A DNA stretch of 64,000 bases from Cepaea nemoralis (GCA_014155875.1 JACEFZ010028308.1:121001-185000), one strand, 5' to 3'. Counted from the first letter of the stretch, positions 28,715 to 40,149 are shown. Notes: generated by a model not told the origin, from the letters alone. Made by a program: numbers and translations.

Positions 28715-31625
28715 AAACAAGGAAGGGAACTGGCCACTCCACCTCATATGTCATGACCTAGAATATGTGAAGGCCTAACATGTCATGACCAAGATTATGT
28801 GAAGGCCTAATATGTCATGGCCTAGAATATGTGATGGCCTAACATGTCACACTCCACCTCATATGTCATGACCTAGAATATGTGACGGCCTAACATGTCA
28901 CACTCCACCCCATATGTCATGACCTAGAATATGTGAAGGCCTAAAATGTCACACTCCACCCCATATGTCATGACCTAGAATATGTGATGGCCTAACATGT
29001 CACACTCCACCCCATATGTCATGACCTAGAATATGTGATGGCCTAACATGTCACACTCCACCCCATATGTCATGACCTAGAATATGTGACGGCCTAACAT
29101 GTCACACTCCACCTCATATGTCATGACCTAGAATATGTGACAGCCTAACATGTCACACTCCAGCTCATATGTCATGACCTAGAATATGTGACAGCCTAAC
29201 ATGTCACACTCCAGCTCATGTGTCATGACCTAGAATATGTGACAGCCTAACATGTCACACTCCACCTCATGTGTCATGACCTAGAATATGTGACAGCCTA
29301 ACATGTCACACTCCACCCCATATGTCATGACCTAGAATATGTGAAGGCCTAACATGTCATGCTCCAGCTCATATGTCATGTCATGACCTAGAATATGTGA
29401 CAGCCTAACATGTCACACTCCACCCCATATGTCATGTCATGACCTAGAATATGTGAAGGCCTAACATGTCACGCTCCAGCTCATATGTCATGACCTAGAA
29501 TATGTGACAGCCTAACATGTCACACTCCACCTCATGTGTCATTACCTAGAATATGTGAAGGCCTAACATGTCACACTCCACCTCATATGTCATGACCTAG
29601 AATATGTGACAGCCTAACATGTCACACTCCACCTCATATGTCATGACCTAGAATATGTGACAGCCTAACATGTCACACTCCACCCCATAGGTCATGTCAT
29701 GACCTAGAATATGTGAAGGCCTAACATGTCACGCTCCAGCTCATATGTCATGACCTGGAATATGTGACAGCCTAACATGTCACACTCCACCCCATATGTC
29801 ATGTCATGACCTAGAATATGTGAAGGCCTAACATGTCACGCTCCAGCTCATATGTCATGACCTAGAATATGTGAAGGCCTAACATGTCACGCTCCAGCTC
29901 ATATGTCATGACCTAGAATATGTGACAGCCTAACATGTCACACTCCACCCCATATGTCATGTCATGACCTAGAATATGTGAAGGCCTAACATGTCACGCT
30001 CCAGCTCATATGTCATGACCTAGAATATGTGACAGCCTAACATGTCACACTCCAGCCTCATGATGTCATGACCTAGAATATGTGACAGCCTAACATGTCA
30101 CACTCCAGCTCATGTGTCATGACCTAGAATATGTGACAGCCTAACATGTCACACTCCACCTCATATGTCATGACCTAGAATATGTGACAGGCCTAACATG
30201 TCACACTCCACCTCATATGTCATGACCTAGAATATGTGAAGGCCTAACATGTCACACTCCACCTCATATGTCATGACCTAGAATATGTGACAGCCTAACA
30301 TGTCACACTCCACCTCATATGTCATGACCTAGAATATGTGACAGCCTAACATGTCACACTCCACCTCATAGTGTCATGACCTAGAATATGTGACAGCCTA
30401 ACATGTCACACTCCACCTCATGTGTCATGACCTAGAATATGTGACAGCCTAACATGTCACACTCCACCTCATGTGTCATGACCTAGAATATGTGACAGGC
30501 CTAACATGTCACACTCCACCTCATGTGTCATGACCTAGAATATGTGACAGCCTAACATGTCACACTCCACCTCATGTGTCATGACCTAGAATATGTGACA
30601 GCCTAACATGTCACGCTCCAGCTCATGTGTCATGACCTAGAATATGTGACACCCTAACATGTCACGCTCCACCTCATGTGTCATGACCTAGAATATGTGA
30701 CAGCCTAACATGTCACGCTCCAGCTCATGTGTCATGACCTAGAATATGTGACAGCCTAACATGTCACACTCCAGCTCATATGTCATGACCTAGAATATGT
30801 GACAGCCTAACATGTCACACTCCACCTCATGTGTCATGACCTAGAATATGTGAAGGTCTAACATGTCACACTCCACCTCATGTGTCATGACCTAGAATAT
30901 GTGACAGCCTAACATGTCACACTCCAGCTCATATGTCATGACCTAGAATATGTGACAGCCTAACATGTCACACTCCACCTCATGTGTCATGACCTAGAAT
31001 ATGTGAAGGTCTAACATGTCACACTCCACCTCATGTGTCATGACCTAGAATATGTGAAGGCCTAACATGTCACACTCCACCTCATGTGTCATGACCTAGA
31101 ATATGTGACGGCCTAACATGTCACACTCCACCTCATATGTCATGACCTAGAATATGTGAAGGCCTAATATGTCATGGCCTAGAATATGTGAAGGCCTAAC
31201 ATGTCACACTATAGCTCATATGTCATGTCATGACCTAGAATATGTGACGGCCTAACATGTCACACTCCAACTCATATGTCATGTCATGACCTAGAATATG
31301 TGAAGGCCTTACATGTCACATTCCACCTCATATGTCATGTCAGTGACCTAGAATATGTGAAGGCCTAACATGTCATGACCTAGTATATGTGAAGGCCTAA
31401 CATGTCATGACCTAGAATATGTGAAGGCCTAACATGTCACATTCCACCTCATATGTCATGTCATGACCTTGAATATGTGAAGGCCTAACATGTCATGACC
31501 TAGTATATGTGAAGGCCTAACATGTCATGACCTAGAATATGTGAAGGCCTAACATGTCACACTCCACCTCATATGTCATGTCATGACCTAGAATATGTGA
31601 TGGCCTAACATGTCACACTCCAACA
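28715..31625. repeat. ~51-bp minisatellite, about 2.9 kb, more than 50 units
   Basis: The unit contains TCATGACCTAGAATATGTGA, then CAGCCTAACATGTCACACTC and CACCTCATATG. Variation is mainly CAGC/AGGC/CGGC after GTGA, CACCTC/CAGCTC/CACCCC, TATG/TGTG, and an occasional TCATG duplication. Edge units are more degenerate. The largest array in the window. Confidence 0.98.
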
Positions 31626-31664
31626 CCAGTATCTGCTATGGGACTGCCTTTACCGTTCGCTGTA

Positions 31665-31890
31665 ACGAAGTGGTTATAAACACAATTTGCAATACCACAT
31701 ACCAAATTTGACACACAGTTATTTGGAAGCAGACACCTTGGACTGGTTTTCATACAATGGTATGAATGCCAGTCATTCAGAAAGTCATAGCATACTACTG
31801 AGCATAAGCTTGCAAGAAATCACAAACAATCAGAACATCCTGGGGTTGACTGAAACATCCTGTATAGGATATGCAACTATATTTTTAACA
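31665..31890 (+). mobile_element. 'Core A' SINE
   Basis: Degenerate copy with CAGTCATTCAGAAAGTCATA, GCTTGCAAGAAATCACAAAC and CATCCTGTATAGGATATGCA, directly after the minisatellite. Confidence 0.75.
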
Positions 31891-32227
31891 TTATATACTT
31901 CTTCTTCTTCTTCCTCGTCTTCTTCTAATATTATTATCTGTGTTTTTCCAGTTAGCGGTTGTTATGTTAATCATATTCTGTTACATCTGGCAGTGATTTT
32001 AATACTGTGTTCATGATATTCGTTGTGCGGGTTCATGGAAGCTTGATTTTGGAACTGCTGTAGCAGTCGTGGATTGCCCACAAGTTAGTGCCACGGATGA
32101 GCTGGAAGTTTGTTACTTGTGTCAGTGGTAGGCAGTCTACATGTTCTGGCATGTCATGTGAAGGGTAGGCTGGAAAATGTTACAATAACAGGAAAGTTTG
32201 GTGGGAAAAGAGACAGGAGAAGAATGC

Positions 32228-32297
32228 ATGTCATGAGATGGGTAAACTGGACTGTGTTCTTTTTCATGAGATGAGTAAACTGGACTGTGTTTGTCAT
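32228..32297. repeat. GAGATGGGTAAACTGGACTG repeat, left pair
   Basis: Two units of about 36 bp precede the LINE fragment. Two more units follow it at 33508-33572, so the LINE may have inserted into a small tandem array. Confidence 0.75.
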
Positions 32298-33505
32298 GAA
32301 TATTTTGCTGAGAATTATGCAAAGAGTTAGGAAGAAAATACCACCCAAAATAGGAGAAGAACAATTGTGGGTTTGTAGAAGGCAAGGGCACAGTAAATGC
32401 TGTGTATATACTGAGAACGGTATTTGAGCGTCCTATAGATGTAAACAAAGATCTATATCTTTGCTTTATTGATTACACAAAGGCTTTTGATAAAGTGATA
32501 CATGTCGACATAATAAGGATGCTTGAAGATCTACAAATTGATGGAAAAGAGACTTGTAAAAAACATATATGGAAAAAACAGGCTGCCATCAGATTTGATA
32601 ACGATGTAGGTCAATATCAACCTATTAAAAGAGGTGTGACACAGGGATGTGTAATGTCTCCAGATCTTTTTCCCTGTACAGTGAAAATATATGCAGAAAT
32701 ATAGAAGATTTGGAAGGAATCAACATTGGGGAATGATACATCAATAACATTAGATATGCAGATTTAACAGTCTTGATCGCAGACAATCAACAGGACCTGC
32801 AAAATTTAGTAGATGCAGTTTTGCACACAGTGAATAACTAGGGTTAGAACTGAATATTAAGAAGACACAGATTATGGTCATCACTGGAAAGAAGGAAATA
32901 CCACAATGTGATATACGAGAGATGGGCATATTCTTAAACAAGTGAATCGATACTGCTATCTCGTCACAGTCATAACATCTGATGGGAGATGCCTTGAAGA
33001 AATTAGAACAAGAATTGCCATTGCGAAGTTAGCCTTTTGCAAGATGAAAAACATACTGACCAATTAAAAAGATATCAATTGAAACGAGAAAAAGAGTGTT
33101 GAGGTGCTACATAGAACCTATACTTTTGTATGGATGTGAAGCGTGGACAATAAGCAGTCAAGCTGAAAAAAAGCTGATGGCTGTGGAAATGTGGTTTCTG
33201 AGAAAAATGCAAAGAATACCATGGACAGACAGAAAAACCAATGAGCAAGTCCATCAAGAAACAAATGAAGATTGTAAACTGATTAGAGTCATTAGGCGTA
33301 GACAAGTCAAAATTTTTTGGAATGTTATGAGAACTTAGTGACGACTGGCAAGATCGAAGGGAAGAGACCAAGGGGAAGACCGAGAAGTAAATACCTGGAT
33401 GGCATGGTTGAGACAGGAACATGTAGCTGATCCACGACTCTGGTGATCGAGTGAGATGGCAGAACATGACAGCCCACGCTTACCGGCATGGCACATGATG
33501 GATGG
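32285..33505 (+). pseudogene. Decayed LINE family B, RT through C-terminus
   Basis: Seen in order on the plus strand: YLCFIDYTKAFDKVIHVDII, HIWKKQAAIRFDNDVGQYQP, GVTQGCVMSPDLFPC, a degraded YADD region, then VEVLHRTYT-like and CEAWTISSQAEKKLMAVEMW, RKMQRIPWTDRKTNEQVHQE and the nucleotide equivalent of VRWQNMTAHAYRHGT. At least four frameshifts. The most complete family B copy in the window. Confidence 0.88.
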
Positions 33506-33904
33506 TTTGTCATGAGATGGGTAAACTGAACTGTGTTTGCCATGAGATGGGTAAACTGGACTGTGTTGTGACAACAGGAAACGGAGACAGGGAAAGACAG
33601 AAAGAAAATGATGCTCAGATTAACAATGTGGCATGGTGGCACATCTGCACCAGAAATGATTGATGACATGCTAGATAAGAGACTGGGTAAACATGACGAC
33701 CAATGTCATCTAAAAATACAAAACACTATTTTGTTTATTGATTTTGTTTTGTTTTATTTGTTTGTTAAGGATTTTAAATGTAGAATAGGCCGTGCAAAAG
33801 CATCATTTCACAAGATGAATATCTTGTGCAGTATATCTGTGTCCGTCGAGGTGAGAACACGAGGTCATAAAAGTTATATTGAGCCAGTTTTGATGTCAAT
33901 GGAC

Positions 33905-34325
33905 AATTAGCAGATCAGTGAGGAATTGTGTGAAAGCTGCAGATATGTGATTGTATCAAAGATTGATGAGTGTGGAAGGTGTAGAAATGTGATTTCATCA
34001 AAGAATGTGGAAGCTGCTGAGATGTGATTTTATTAAAGAAAGTGAAATCTGCAGAGATGTGATTTTATCAAAAAATGATGAGAGTGGAATCTGCAGAGAT
34101 GTGATTTTACCAAGGAATGAGAAAGCTGCTGAAATGTGATTTTATCAGATAATGATGACAGTGCAGAAATGTGATTTTATCAAAGAATGATGCGTGTGGA
34201 AGTTACGAAGATGTGTTTTCATCAAAGAATGATGAATGTAGAAGTAGCAGAGATGTGATTTTATCAAAGATTAATGGATGTGGAAGTTGCAGAGATGTGA
34301 TTTTATCAAAGAATGATGAGATCAG
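33905..34325. repeat. ~40-50-bp minisatellite, about 9 units
   Basis: Units share GCAGAGATGTGATTTTATCA followed by AAGAATGATGAG, with variable spacing. Confidence 0.88.
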
Positions 34326-34788
34326 TAATTTGCTAAGTTATTAATGTAATACATGTGCACATATAGTGCACATGTGAACATATACACACGAACATGTGTT
34401 CATACGCATGCATACAAATAGGTTTTTATTCACCAAACTAAGTCCAGTAAGTTATTAACATAGTAATGTTTTAATGAAATGATACAAACCGTTTACTTCA
34501 GTTTTGTAACCTTTATGTCATTATTTGCCAGGAACTTGCCAGAGTTTTATACATTTTAATGCCTCATAGAATTCATGTTTCTAGATTATTATTGCTTCAC
34601 TCATGAGTTTTAAAGTATTAAGTTTGTAGAATCAACTTTAGTTGCTAACAGCCCTGCAACTTTTGTTGCTAACTGCCATGCAGTGCTACAGAAAAATATT
34701 AATATTTATTTACATGAAAACAAGGTTGAAGTTGTTTGACTGAAGATTTAAGTAGCTATAGAACAAAATACATTGCTGTATTTGGTTC
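34326..34788. other. Intergenic, no recognisable feature
   Basis: AT-rich sequence between the minisatellite and the MITE. Confidence 0.5.
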
Positions 34789-34832
34789 TACGAGGGTAAG
34801 TTAATAAGTAAGTCACAAATTCATTCATTCAT

Positions 34833-36047
34833 TCATTCAGTAGCATGTCCTTTGCAGAACCTCGCTCCCATAACAACCTTCCGGAAAACTTCCCGATCAC
34901 AAGCAAGATGTCCCGCGTCTGATACACCCATCTGGAGATCATCCGCCACATCCTGCACCCATCTTCTCTTTGGCCTTCCTCTTCCTCTCTTCCCAGGCAT
35001 ATACCCTTCCATTATTGTTCTCTCCAAACTGTCGTGACATTTCAAGTGACCAAAATACTTCAATTTTCTTTGTTTTATCGTCTTTAATAGCCATCCCTCC
35101 TCAATATTCAACTCTTGAAGTATGGATGCATTTGTTCTTTTCTTTACCCAAGATATTCTTAGAACTCGTCTATAACATTTATATTCAAAGGCATGTATGC
35201 GCTGTTCAGCTTGTTTAGTAAGTGTCCATGTCTCACAGGCGTATGTTGCAATGGGAAAGATGCATGCTCTTAAAAATCTAATTTTTGTAGTTCTGTCTGT
35301 CCCACACCATAATTTATTCATCTGTTTTAGTCTTTGAAGAGCAATGGATAGTCGCTGTTTAATTTCTTTCATTGTGTCACCATTATTCGTAATCAATGAC
35401 CCAAGGTATTCAAAATTTTCCACCACCTCCAATTTTCTCCCATTAATGTATATTTCTTTCTCCATAGTAGTTTTATCTGTATGCATTATCTTAGTTTTTG
35501 CTATGTTAAGATATAAGTTGTGATTTTCACTATTCAATTGTGTTGAGGCTATTAGGTTTTCTATGCCATTCTGTGTTGTGGATAGTAATACTGTATCATC
35601 AGCATATCGAATCTCTGGTATGTCATGACCGCCGATATTTAGGGCATCATATGGCTCCCTGTTTATATCATCTCTTACATTTCTCATTATATTTTCGGCA
35701 TACAGGTTAAACAGATAGGGTGACAGCACGCAGCCCTGACGGACTCCTTGCTTGATGTCAAACCTATCTGATGTCTCGCCATCTATTCTAACTGCCGCTT
35801 GTTGGTCTAGATATAGCATTTTTATGAGATGTACTACATGTGAAGGAAAGCCCATATTCCTCATGATTTCCCAAAGTTTCTGATGCTGCACACAGTCAAA
35901 TGCCTTTGAATAATCCACAAAACATGAGAATAGGTTTACATTAAATTCTCTGCACTTCTCTATTATTAAACGCATGTTGCATATGTGATCTCTTGTTCCT
36001 CTTCCCTGTCTAAATCCAGCTTGAACTACGTTAATCTCTTCTTCCAT
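34833..36047 (-). CDS. LINE polyprotein, C-terminal part: reverse transcriptase and tail
   Basis: 404 codons in the same frame as 36060-37874. It contains QAGFRQGRGTRDHICNMRL, CFVDYSKAFDCVQHQKLW, GVRQGCVLSPYLFNLYAENI, the catalytic YADD (IRYADDTVLLS), LGSLITNNGDTMKEIKQRL, ACIFPIATYACETWTLTKQ, and the C-terminal KRGRGRPKRRWVQDVADDLQ. The ATG at 36047 is internal; the natural start is 37874. The stop lies in the (TGAA)n tail. Confidence 0.93.
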   Translation of the reverse strand: MEEEINVVQAGFRQGRGTRDHICNMRLIIEKCREFNVNLFSCFVDYSKAFDCVQHQKLWEIMRNMGFPSHVVHLIKMLYLDQQAAVRIDGETSDRFDIKQGVRQGCVLSPYLFNLYAENIMRNVRDDINREPYDALNIGGHDIPEIRYADDTVLLSTTQNGIENLIASTQLNSENHNLYLNIAKTKIMHTDKTTMEKEIYINGRKLEVVENFEYLGSLITNNGDTMKEIKQRLSIALQRLKQMNKLWCGTDRTTKIRFLRACIFPIATYACETWTLTKQAEQRIHAFEYKCYRRVLRISWVKKRTNASILQELNIEEGWLLKTIKQRKLKYFGHLKCHDSLERTIMEGYMPGKRGRGRPKRRWVQDVADDLQMGVSDAGHLACDREVFRKVVMGARFCKGHATE

Positions 36048-36059
36048 TTTCTTACTAAG

Positions 36060-37874
36060 TCATCGCATTATGACTTTTAGTAGAATTTTACTTGCATGAC
36101 TTATCAGGGCAATAGTTCTATAGTTGGTGCATAATTTCAGGTTGCCCTTTTTTGGTATTGGAATGAAGATAGTTCTCTTCCAATCTTTTGGCCATATACC
36201 ATATTTCCAAATCTTTGTACATAATGCATGATATATGTGTATGCTTTCTTCTCCTACTGCTTTAATTAGTTCAGCTGGTATCTCATCACATCCAGGTGAT
36301 TTACCATTCTTCAAGTTCCTTATAGCCCAAGCAATTTCATCTAATGGGGGTTCAGGTTCTGTCTCTGCTGTCATTGGCTCATGTATCTCATTCATATCCT
36401 CATTGTCACTCATATCATACATTCCACTGCAGTACTCCTGCCATCTTTCTAGAATTTGTCTAGATTCTGTTAAGGTATTTCCTATCTTGTCACAGATAAC
36501 ATTCAATTGAGGTTGAACATTTCTTGTCAATAACTTCATTTCTTTGAACATTTCATAATCTCTTCCAGCCTTATGATATTGCTCTATTCTGGTACAGCAA
36601 TCTTGTATATATTGATTTTTGTCCTTTCTTGTGTTCTTTCTTATTTCTCGAGTTAAAGATTTATACGTCATCCTGCTATCGGATTCATCTCCTTTCTGTT
36701 TCAGCTCCCTTCGTTGTTTTATTAATTCTAACGTGTCTGATGTAATCCATGGTTTAAGTTGCTTTTTCTTGGTCGGAATGAAATCTTTGGCTGCAGTTAT
36801 CAAGATATCTCTAGCTTGTACTGCCAGTTCATCAGGTGTCATTTCTTCTTGTACAGACATCAAGACCCCAAAGCGATTCCTAACTTCTATGTTGTATGCG
36901 TCCGGTATTTTTGTGAGATCAAAACGAAGTGGCCTTGGTCCTCGGGTAAGCTTTTTGAGTTTTAATTTCAGATCTGCTTCTAATAACTGATGATCTGTAT
37001 CACAGTCTGCACTTCGTAGGGTTTTTGCAGATGTTATGCTTGATCTCCATCTTCTTTGTATTAAAATATAATCTATCTGATTTTTGGTAAAACTGTCTGG
37101 AGACTTCCATGTGAAGAGTCTTCTTGGATGTTGTTTAAAAAGTGTGTTGGCTATCGTTAACTCATTTTCTGTGCAAAATTCAATTAATTTGTCACCTGCA
37201 TCATTTCTATTTCCTAATCCAAATTTTCCTAAAACGTGTCTCTCATTTTCAGCTCTTCCTGCACCTACTTTAGCATTAAAATCTCCCATTATTATTGCTA
37301 TATCATTATGACCACTCTTATTTAATGTGTCTTGTAGTGTGTTGTAAAAATCTTCAATTTCGTCCTCCTCTGCTGTTGAAGTAGGTGCATATATCTGTAT
37401 GAGAGTTGTGTTTTTTGGACGGCCTTTAAGTCTAATAGTGAGGATTCTATCACTGACTGGATTATATCCCATTAAAGCTTTTGTAGTTGTCTTATCTATA
37501 CAAAATGCCACTCCACTCTGGCCTCCGACATCTCTACCAGAATATATGAAGATACTTCCATTTTCAGTTGTAAAATGTCCCTTGCCGCTCCAGTGATGTT
37601 CACTAATTCCTAAAATGTGAATGTTTAACCTCTCAATCTCATCACACACTACTTTAAGCTTTCCTTCATACAAATTTCTCACATTCCACGTTGCCATTCT
37701 CACTCTGTTTCTTAGTCTGACACAGGGGATTTCCTTGGTAACACAGTCAGGATTAACTCCGTCATCACGATTACTAGTACTGGTCCCTGCATCACACTCT
37801 TCCCCAGTGTTATCTGATCTGCCTGGCCTGGGGGTCTCGCCACCAGATCTCTTTCTTATTATGTTTTCTTTCAT
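36060..37874 (-). CDS. LINE polyprotein, N-terminal part: endonuclease and start of RT
   Basis: 604 codons from ATG to an in-frame TGA. Residues about 60-300 form an AP-type endonuclease: MATWNVRNLYEGK, GISEHHWSGKGHF, IQIYAPTSTAEEDEIEDFY, IIMGDFNAKVGAG and CDTDHQLLEADLKLK. Then comes a basic linker and the start of the reverse transcriptase with IRNLKNGKSPGCDEIPAELI and LCTNYRTIALISHASKILLK. It resembles RTE-clade proteins, related to the source of CFDP2-type sequences in mammals. The TGA falls between RT blocks and separates this piece from the next by only four codons. Confidence 0.93.
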   Translation of the reverse strand: MKENIIRKRSGGETPRPGRSDNTGEECDAGTSTSNRDDGVNPDCVTKEIPCVRLRNRVRMATWNVRNLYEGKLKVVCDEIERLNIHILGISEHHWSGKGHFTTENGSIFIYSGRDVGGQSGVAFCIDKTTTKALMGYNPVSDRILTIRLKGRPKNTTLIQIYAPTSTAEEDEIEDFYNTLQDTLNKSGHNDIAIIMGDFNAKVGAGRAENERHVLGKFGLGNRNDAGDKLIEFCTENELTIANTLFKQHPRRLFTWKSPDSFTKNQIDYILIQRRWRSSITSAKTLRSADCDTDHQLLEADLKLKLKKLTRGPRPLRFDLTKIPDAYNIEVRNRFGVLMSVQEEMTPDELAVQARDILITAAKDFIPTKKKQLKPWITSDTLELIKQRRELKQKGDESDSRMTYKSLTREIRKNTRKDKNQYIQDCCTRIEQYHKAGRDYEMFKEMKLLTRNVQPQLNVICDKIGNTLTESRQILERWQEYCSGMYDMSDNEDMNEIHEPMTAETEPEPPLDEIAWAIRNLKNGKSPGCDEIPAELIKAVGEESIHIYHALCTKIWKYGIWPKDWKRTIFIPIPKKGNLKLCTNYRTIALISHASKILLKVIMR

Positions 37875-38202
37875 GGTTGTTATGGTTTCTTGGCAAGTTT
37901 TGCAGAAGGTAGTTTGCCGTTGCTTTCCTTCTGGGCAGTAACTGTACTAGTCGGTGGCAATAGCCATTGTCTCTACTGATGAGATCATCTGCCTATCGCC
38001 GCATAGTGCAAGACCATAACCAACAACAATCTGTCGGCTGCTCTCACACTCCATCCACCACCTGCTTCCATGGCTTCACGTAACCCTGATCGGGGGGCTA
38101 AACGGGTACTCCACCTTGCCCAAGGGTGTCCCGTAGACTAACGGAGGAAAGGAGGCGTCTTACATCTCCTTTGATAGGGGATACCCCTACCCCGCTAACC
38201 GG
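37875..38202 (-). promoter_or_regulatory. LINE 5' leader containing a SINE-like core segment
   Basis: The minus strand contains GGAAAGCAACGGCAAACTAC and AAAACTTGCCAAGAAACC just before the ATG (about 37928-37880). This closely resembles the core A SINE (GAAAGCAATGGCAAACTAC, AAACTTGCCAAGAAATC). LINE leaders usually hold the internal promoter; no motif for that was identified. Confidence 0.7.
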
Positions 38203-38359
38203 AAGTCACAAATGGTTGTAGAAAAATAACTAACTATGATAACAACTTGAAACCAGTTTATTTTTATACATACATTGTCCCTTTATTTCTCAACATAATT
38301 TCCACCAATAGTTATTTTTCTACAGCCATTTGTGACTTACTTATTAACTTACCCTCGTA

Positions 38360-38640
38360 CATGTATTTTTCAGTATTTGTATTTAGCAAGTGGGCATTGT
38401 TCAATATTTACTGATTTATTTGCTAATGTGACAAATACATTTTAAGAAGAAAAACTGTTCAATTTTACACATGTTCATACAAATTTATTTCTAATTAATG
38501 ATACCAGTTTTGGTCATGCATAAACTATTATGATTTTTGTCTATTATTTATTATGATTTCCTGTTATGAGTTTTCTTTAACATATGTAGTTAATCTCATT
38601 GAAGATGTTTTTATATACGATTGACTGAGGTCAAAATGAG
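38360..38640. other. Intergenic, no recognisable feature
   Basis: AT-rich sequence with no gene or repeat signal. Confidence 0.5.
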
Positions 38641-38644
38641 GATA

Positions 38645-39115
38645 TTGCTGATGTTTACGTAAGGTGTCTTCTTCTTCTTAGCTTTTTCAAGGGAAATCAA
38701 CCACCCCCAGTTATACACCTCAGAGACCAGTGTGTGCAACTTCAGCATGTGTTTGTGCCAGGTTGGCTTCTGCTAAATAGATTCCATCCAATGTCATAGG
38801 TTATATCTACATCTTGGGCAGGTTTTCTTCCTTGATATGCCAGGGTAGGCTGCAAAGCATTGCGGCCTACTCTTTGCAATTGCCAACTTCCATGATTCCA
38901 TGAGATTGTTCTTGCGCACAACTTGCGCACAGAACTTCCTATTCTTCGCCATTATCCAAGAAACTAAGTATACCACATCACTATCTAAGAAATCAGGGGG
39001 AGCATGTGATATCATTAGAAAGCAAAGATTTTTTGTAAAAATTACCAGCTTTATGCTGAGATTAGAAACCTGTCCTTTCAGATCTTGAGGCATCCACTGT
39101 AATCTCTCAGTCATG
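38645..39115. repeat. Dispersed repeat related to 54.1-54.4 kb
   Basis: CAACTTGCGCACAGAACTTC and GGAGCATGTGATATCATTA resemble CAACTTGCACAACACTTCC and GGCGTGTGATATTAGATA at 54.2-54.35 kb. The surrounding order is similar. Class unknown. Confidence 0.45.
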
Positions 39116-39204
39116 CCTTACCTGTAAGTAAGGTTTCTGACATGTATATGAACTTTTGGTTGTGGGAGATTTGTTTCCTCAAGACTTGCTTTATCCAGGA
39201 TTTT

Positions 39205-39440
39205 GGGACAGTTCAAAGGCAAGGTGATCCACTTCATTGCACTGGGTTTCAACCCATATGGCTTGGTCTCTTTCCGTAGTGCGGAAGTAGCACAAAGCAC
39301 AAACTCTCTAGCTCCAGTGATCACCCCCAGAGTCTCCAAAAAATGTCTCTTGTGAACTAAACAACGTAGGCTGGAATCAAACCCACAACCTTTAGAGTGG
39401 GAGGCAGGCGGCTTAACCACTGTGCCACAGAGACTCCTGT
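39205..39440 (-). mobile_element. tRNA-derived SINE, copy 1 of the 39-kb family
   Basis: On the minus strand the head reads AGTCTCTGTGGCACAGTGGT, TAAGCCGCCTGCCTCCC and GGTTGTGGGTTTGATTCCAG (tRNA-like A and B boxes). The 3' part includes GAAAGAGACCAAGCCATATG and AACCCAGTGCAATGAAGTGG. Confidence 0.82.
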
Positions 39441-39737
39441 GAGGGATGTATGGTCTGTTACATCTGGTTCTGACATATCAACAATGAATGTGTGTGATGA
39501 AAAACGAATAAAGGCATTGAAGATGGGATGTTGTTTAACAATGCCAAGAGCCGGCTAGTTTGGCAGGAGATTGGCAAATGACTACCTTCTGGAAAATAAA
39601 ACAGAATAAAGGAGAATTTGTGAAGTAATGTAGCAGAGAAAACTCTCATAAACCAGTTAATGGCACAACTGGAAAGTCATGTTCCTGGAATCCACAGGAA
39701 ACAAGAAATAGAAAGCATATGGAGAAGTCTTAAAAGT

Positions 39738-39968
39738 CGAGACGATCAACTTCATTGCCCCAGGTTTCATCCCATATGGCTCGGTCTCTTTCTGCAGGGC
39801 GGCCTGCCAAAAGCATCGCACAAAGCACGAACTCCGTAGCTCCGGCGACGACCCCCAGGAGTCTCTAAGAAACATGCACTCATGAACCGAAGGACGTAAC
39901 CCAGAATCAAACCCACAACCTTCGGAGCATGAGGCAAATGGCTTGACCACTTCGCCATGGAGACATGA
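39738..39968 (-). mobile_element. tRNA-derived SINE, copy 2 of the 39-kb family
   Basis: Same organisation as 39205-39440, with GGTTGTGGGTTTGATTCTGG as the B-box region and GAAACCTGGGGCAATGAAGT near the 3' end. Confidence 0.82.
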
Positions 39969-40149
39969 ATAATATGGGGCAGACATGGTTGAAGCTGCAG
40001 GAGGCAACAGAAGATAGAAGAGCTTGGGGGTATGTTGGTTGAGGGATTATGTACCATTCTGAAATGAAAGACAGCAGAAGAAGAAGTAAGCTTGGTCACA
40101 CTCTGAGATATAAAGAAACCCCAAAGTGGTACTAGAGGGGGAAAACTTG

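Larger units (their letters stand above)
34821..38202 (-). mobile_element. Near-intact RTE-type LINE, 3.38 kb
   Basis: The element is bounded by AAGTCACAAAT at 34810-34820 and 38203-38213, an 11-bp target-site duplication. The 5' end is at 38202 (minus-strand CCGGTTAGCGGGG), with a ~328-bp leader. The 3' end is a (TGAA)n tail that contains the stop codon, so there is almost no 3' UTR, a feature of RTE-clade LINEs. One frame of about 1,013 codons is interrupted by a single TGA. Probably a recent insertion. Confidence 0.95.
34789..38359. mobile_element. Mariner-type MITE split by a LINE
   Basis: The left end (34789-34820) starts TACGAGGGTAAGTTAATAAG; the right end (to 38359) is its inverse, CTTATTAACTTACCCTCGTA. 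Across the LINE insertion the left inverted repeat resumes at 38214 (GGTTGTAGAAAAATAACTA), matching the right repeat (GGCTGTAGAAAAATAACTA) with one difference. Terminal TA dinucleotides and ACGAGGGT ends are typical of mariner elements. Without the LINE the MITE would be about 180 bp. Confidence 0.9.

Noticed and set aside
28715..31625. CRISPR-like direct repeats
   Set aside because: Units are contiguous with no unique spacers, the genome is eukaryotic and there are no cas genes.
34852..37941. Several plus-strand reading frames
   Set aside because: Antisense shadows of the LINE polyprotein, which is supported by endonuclease and RT motifs.
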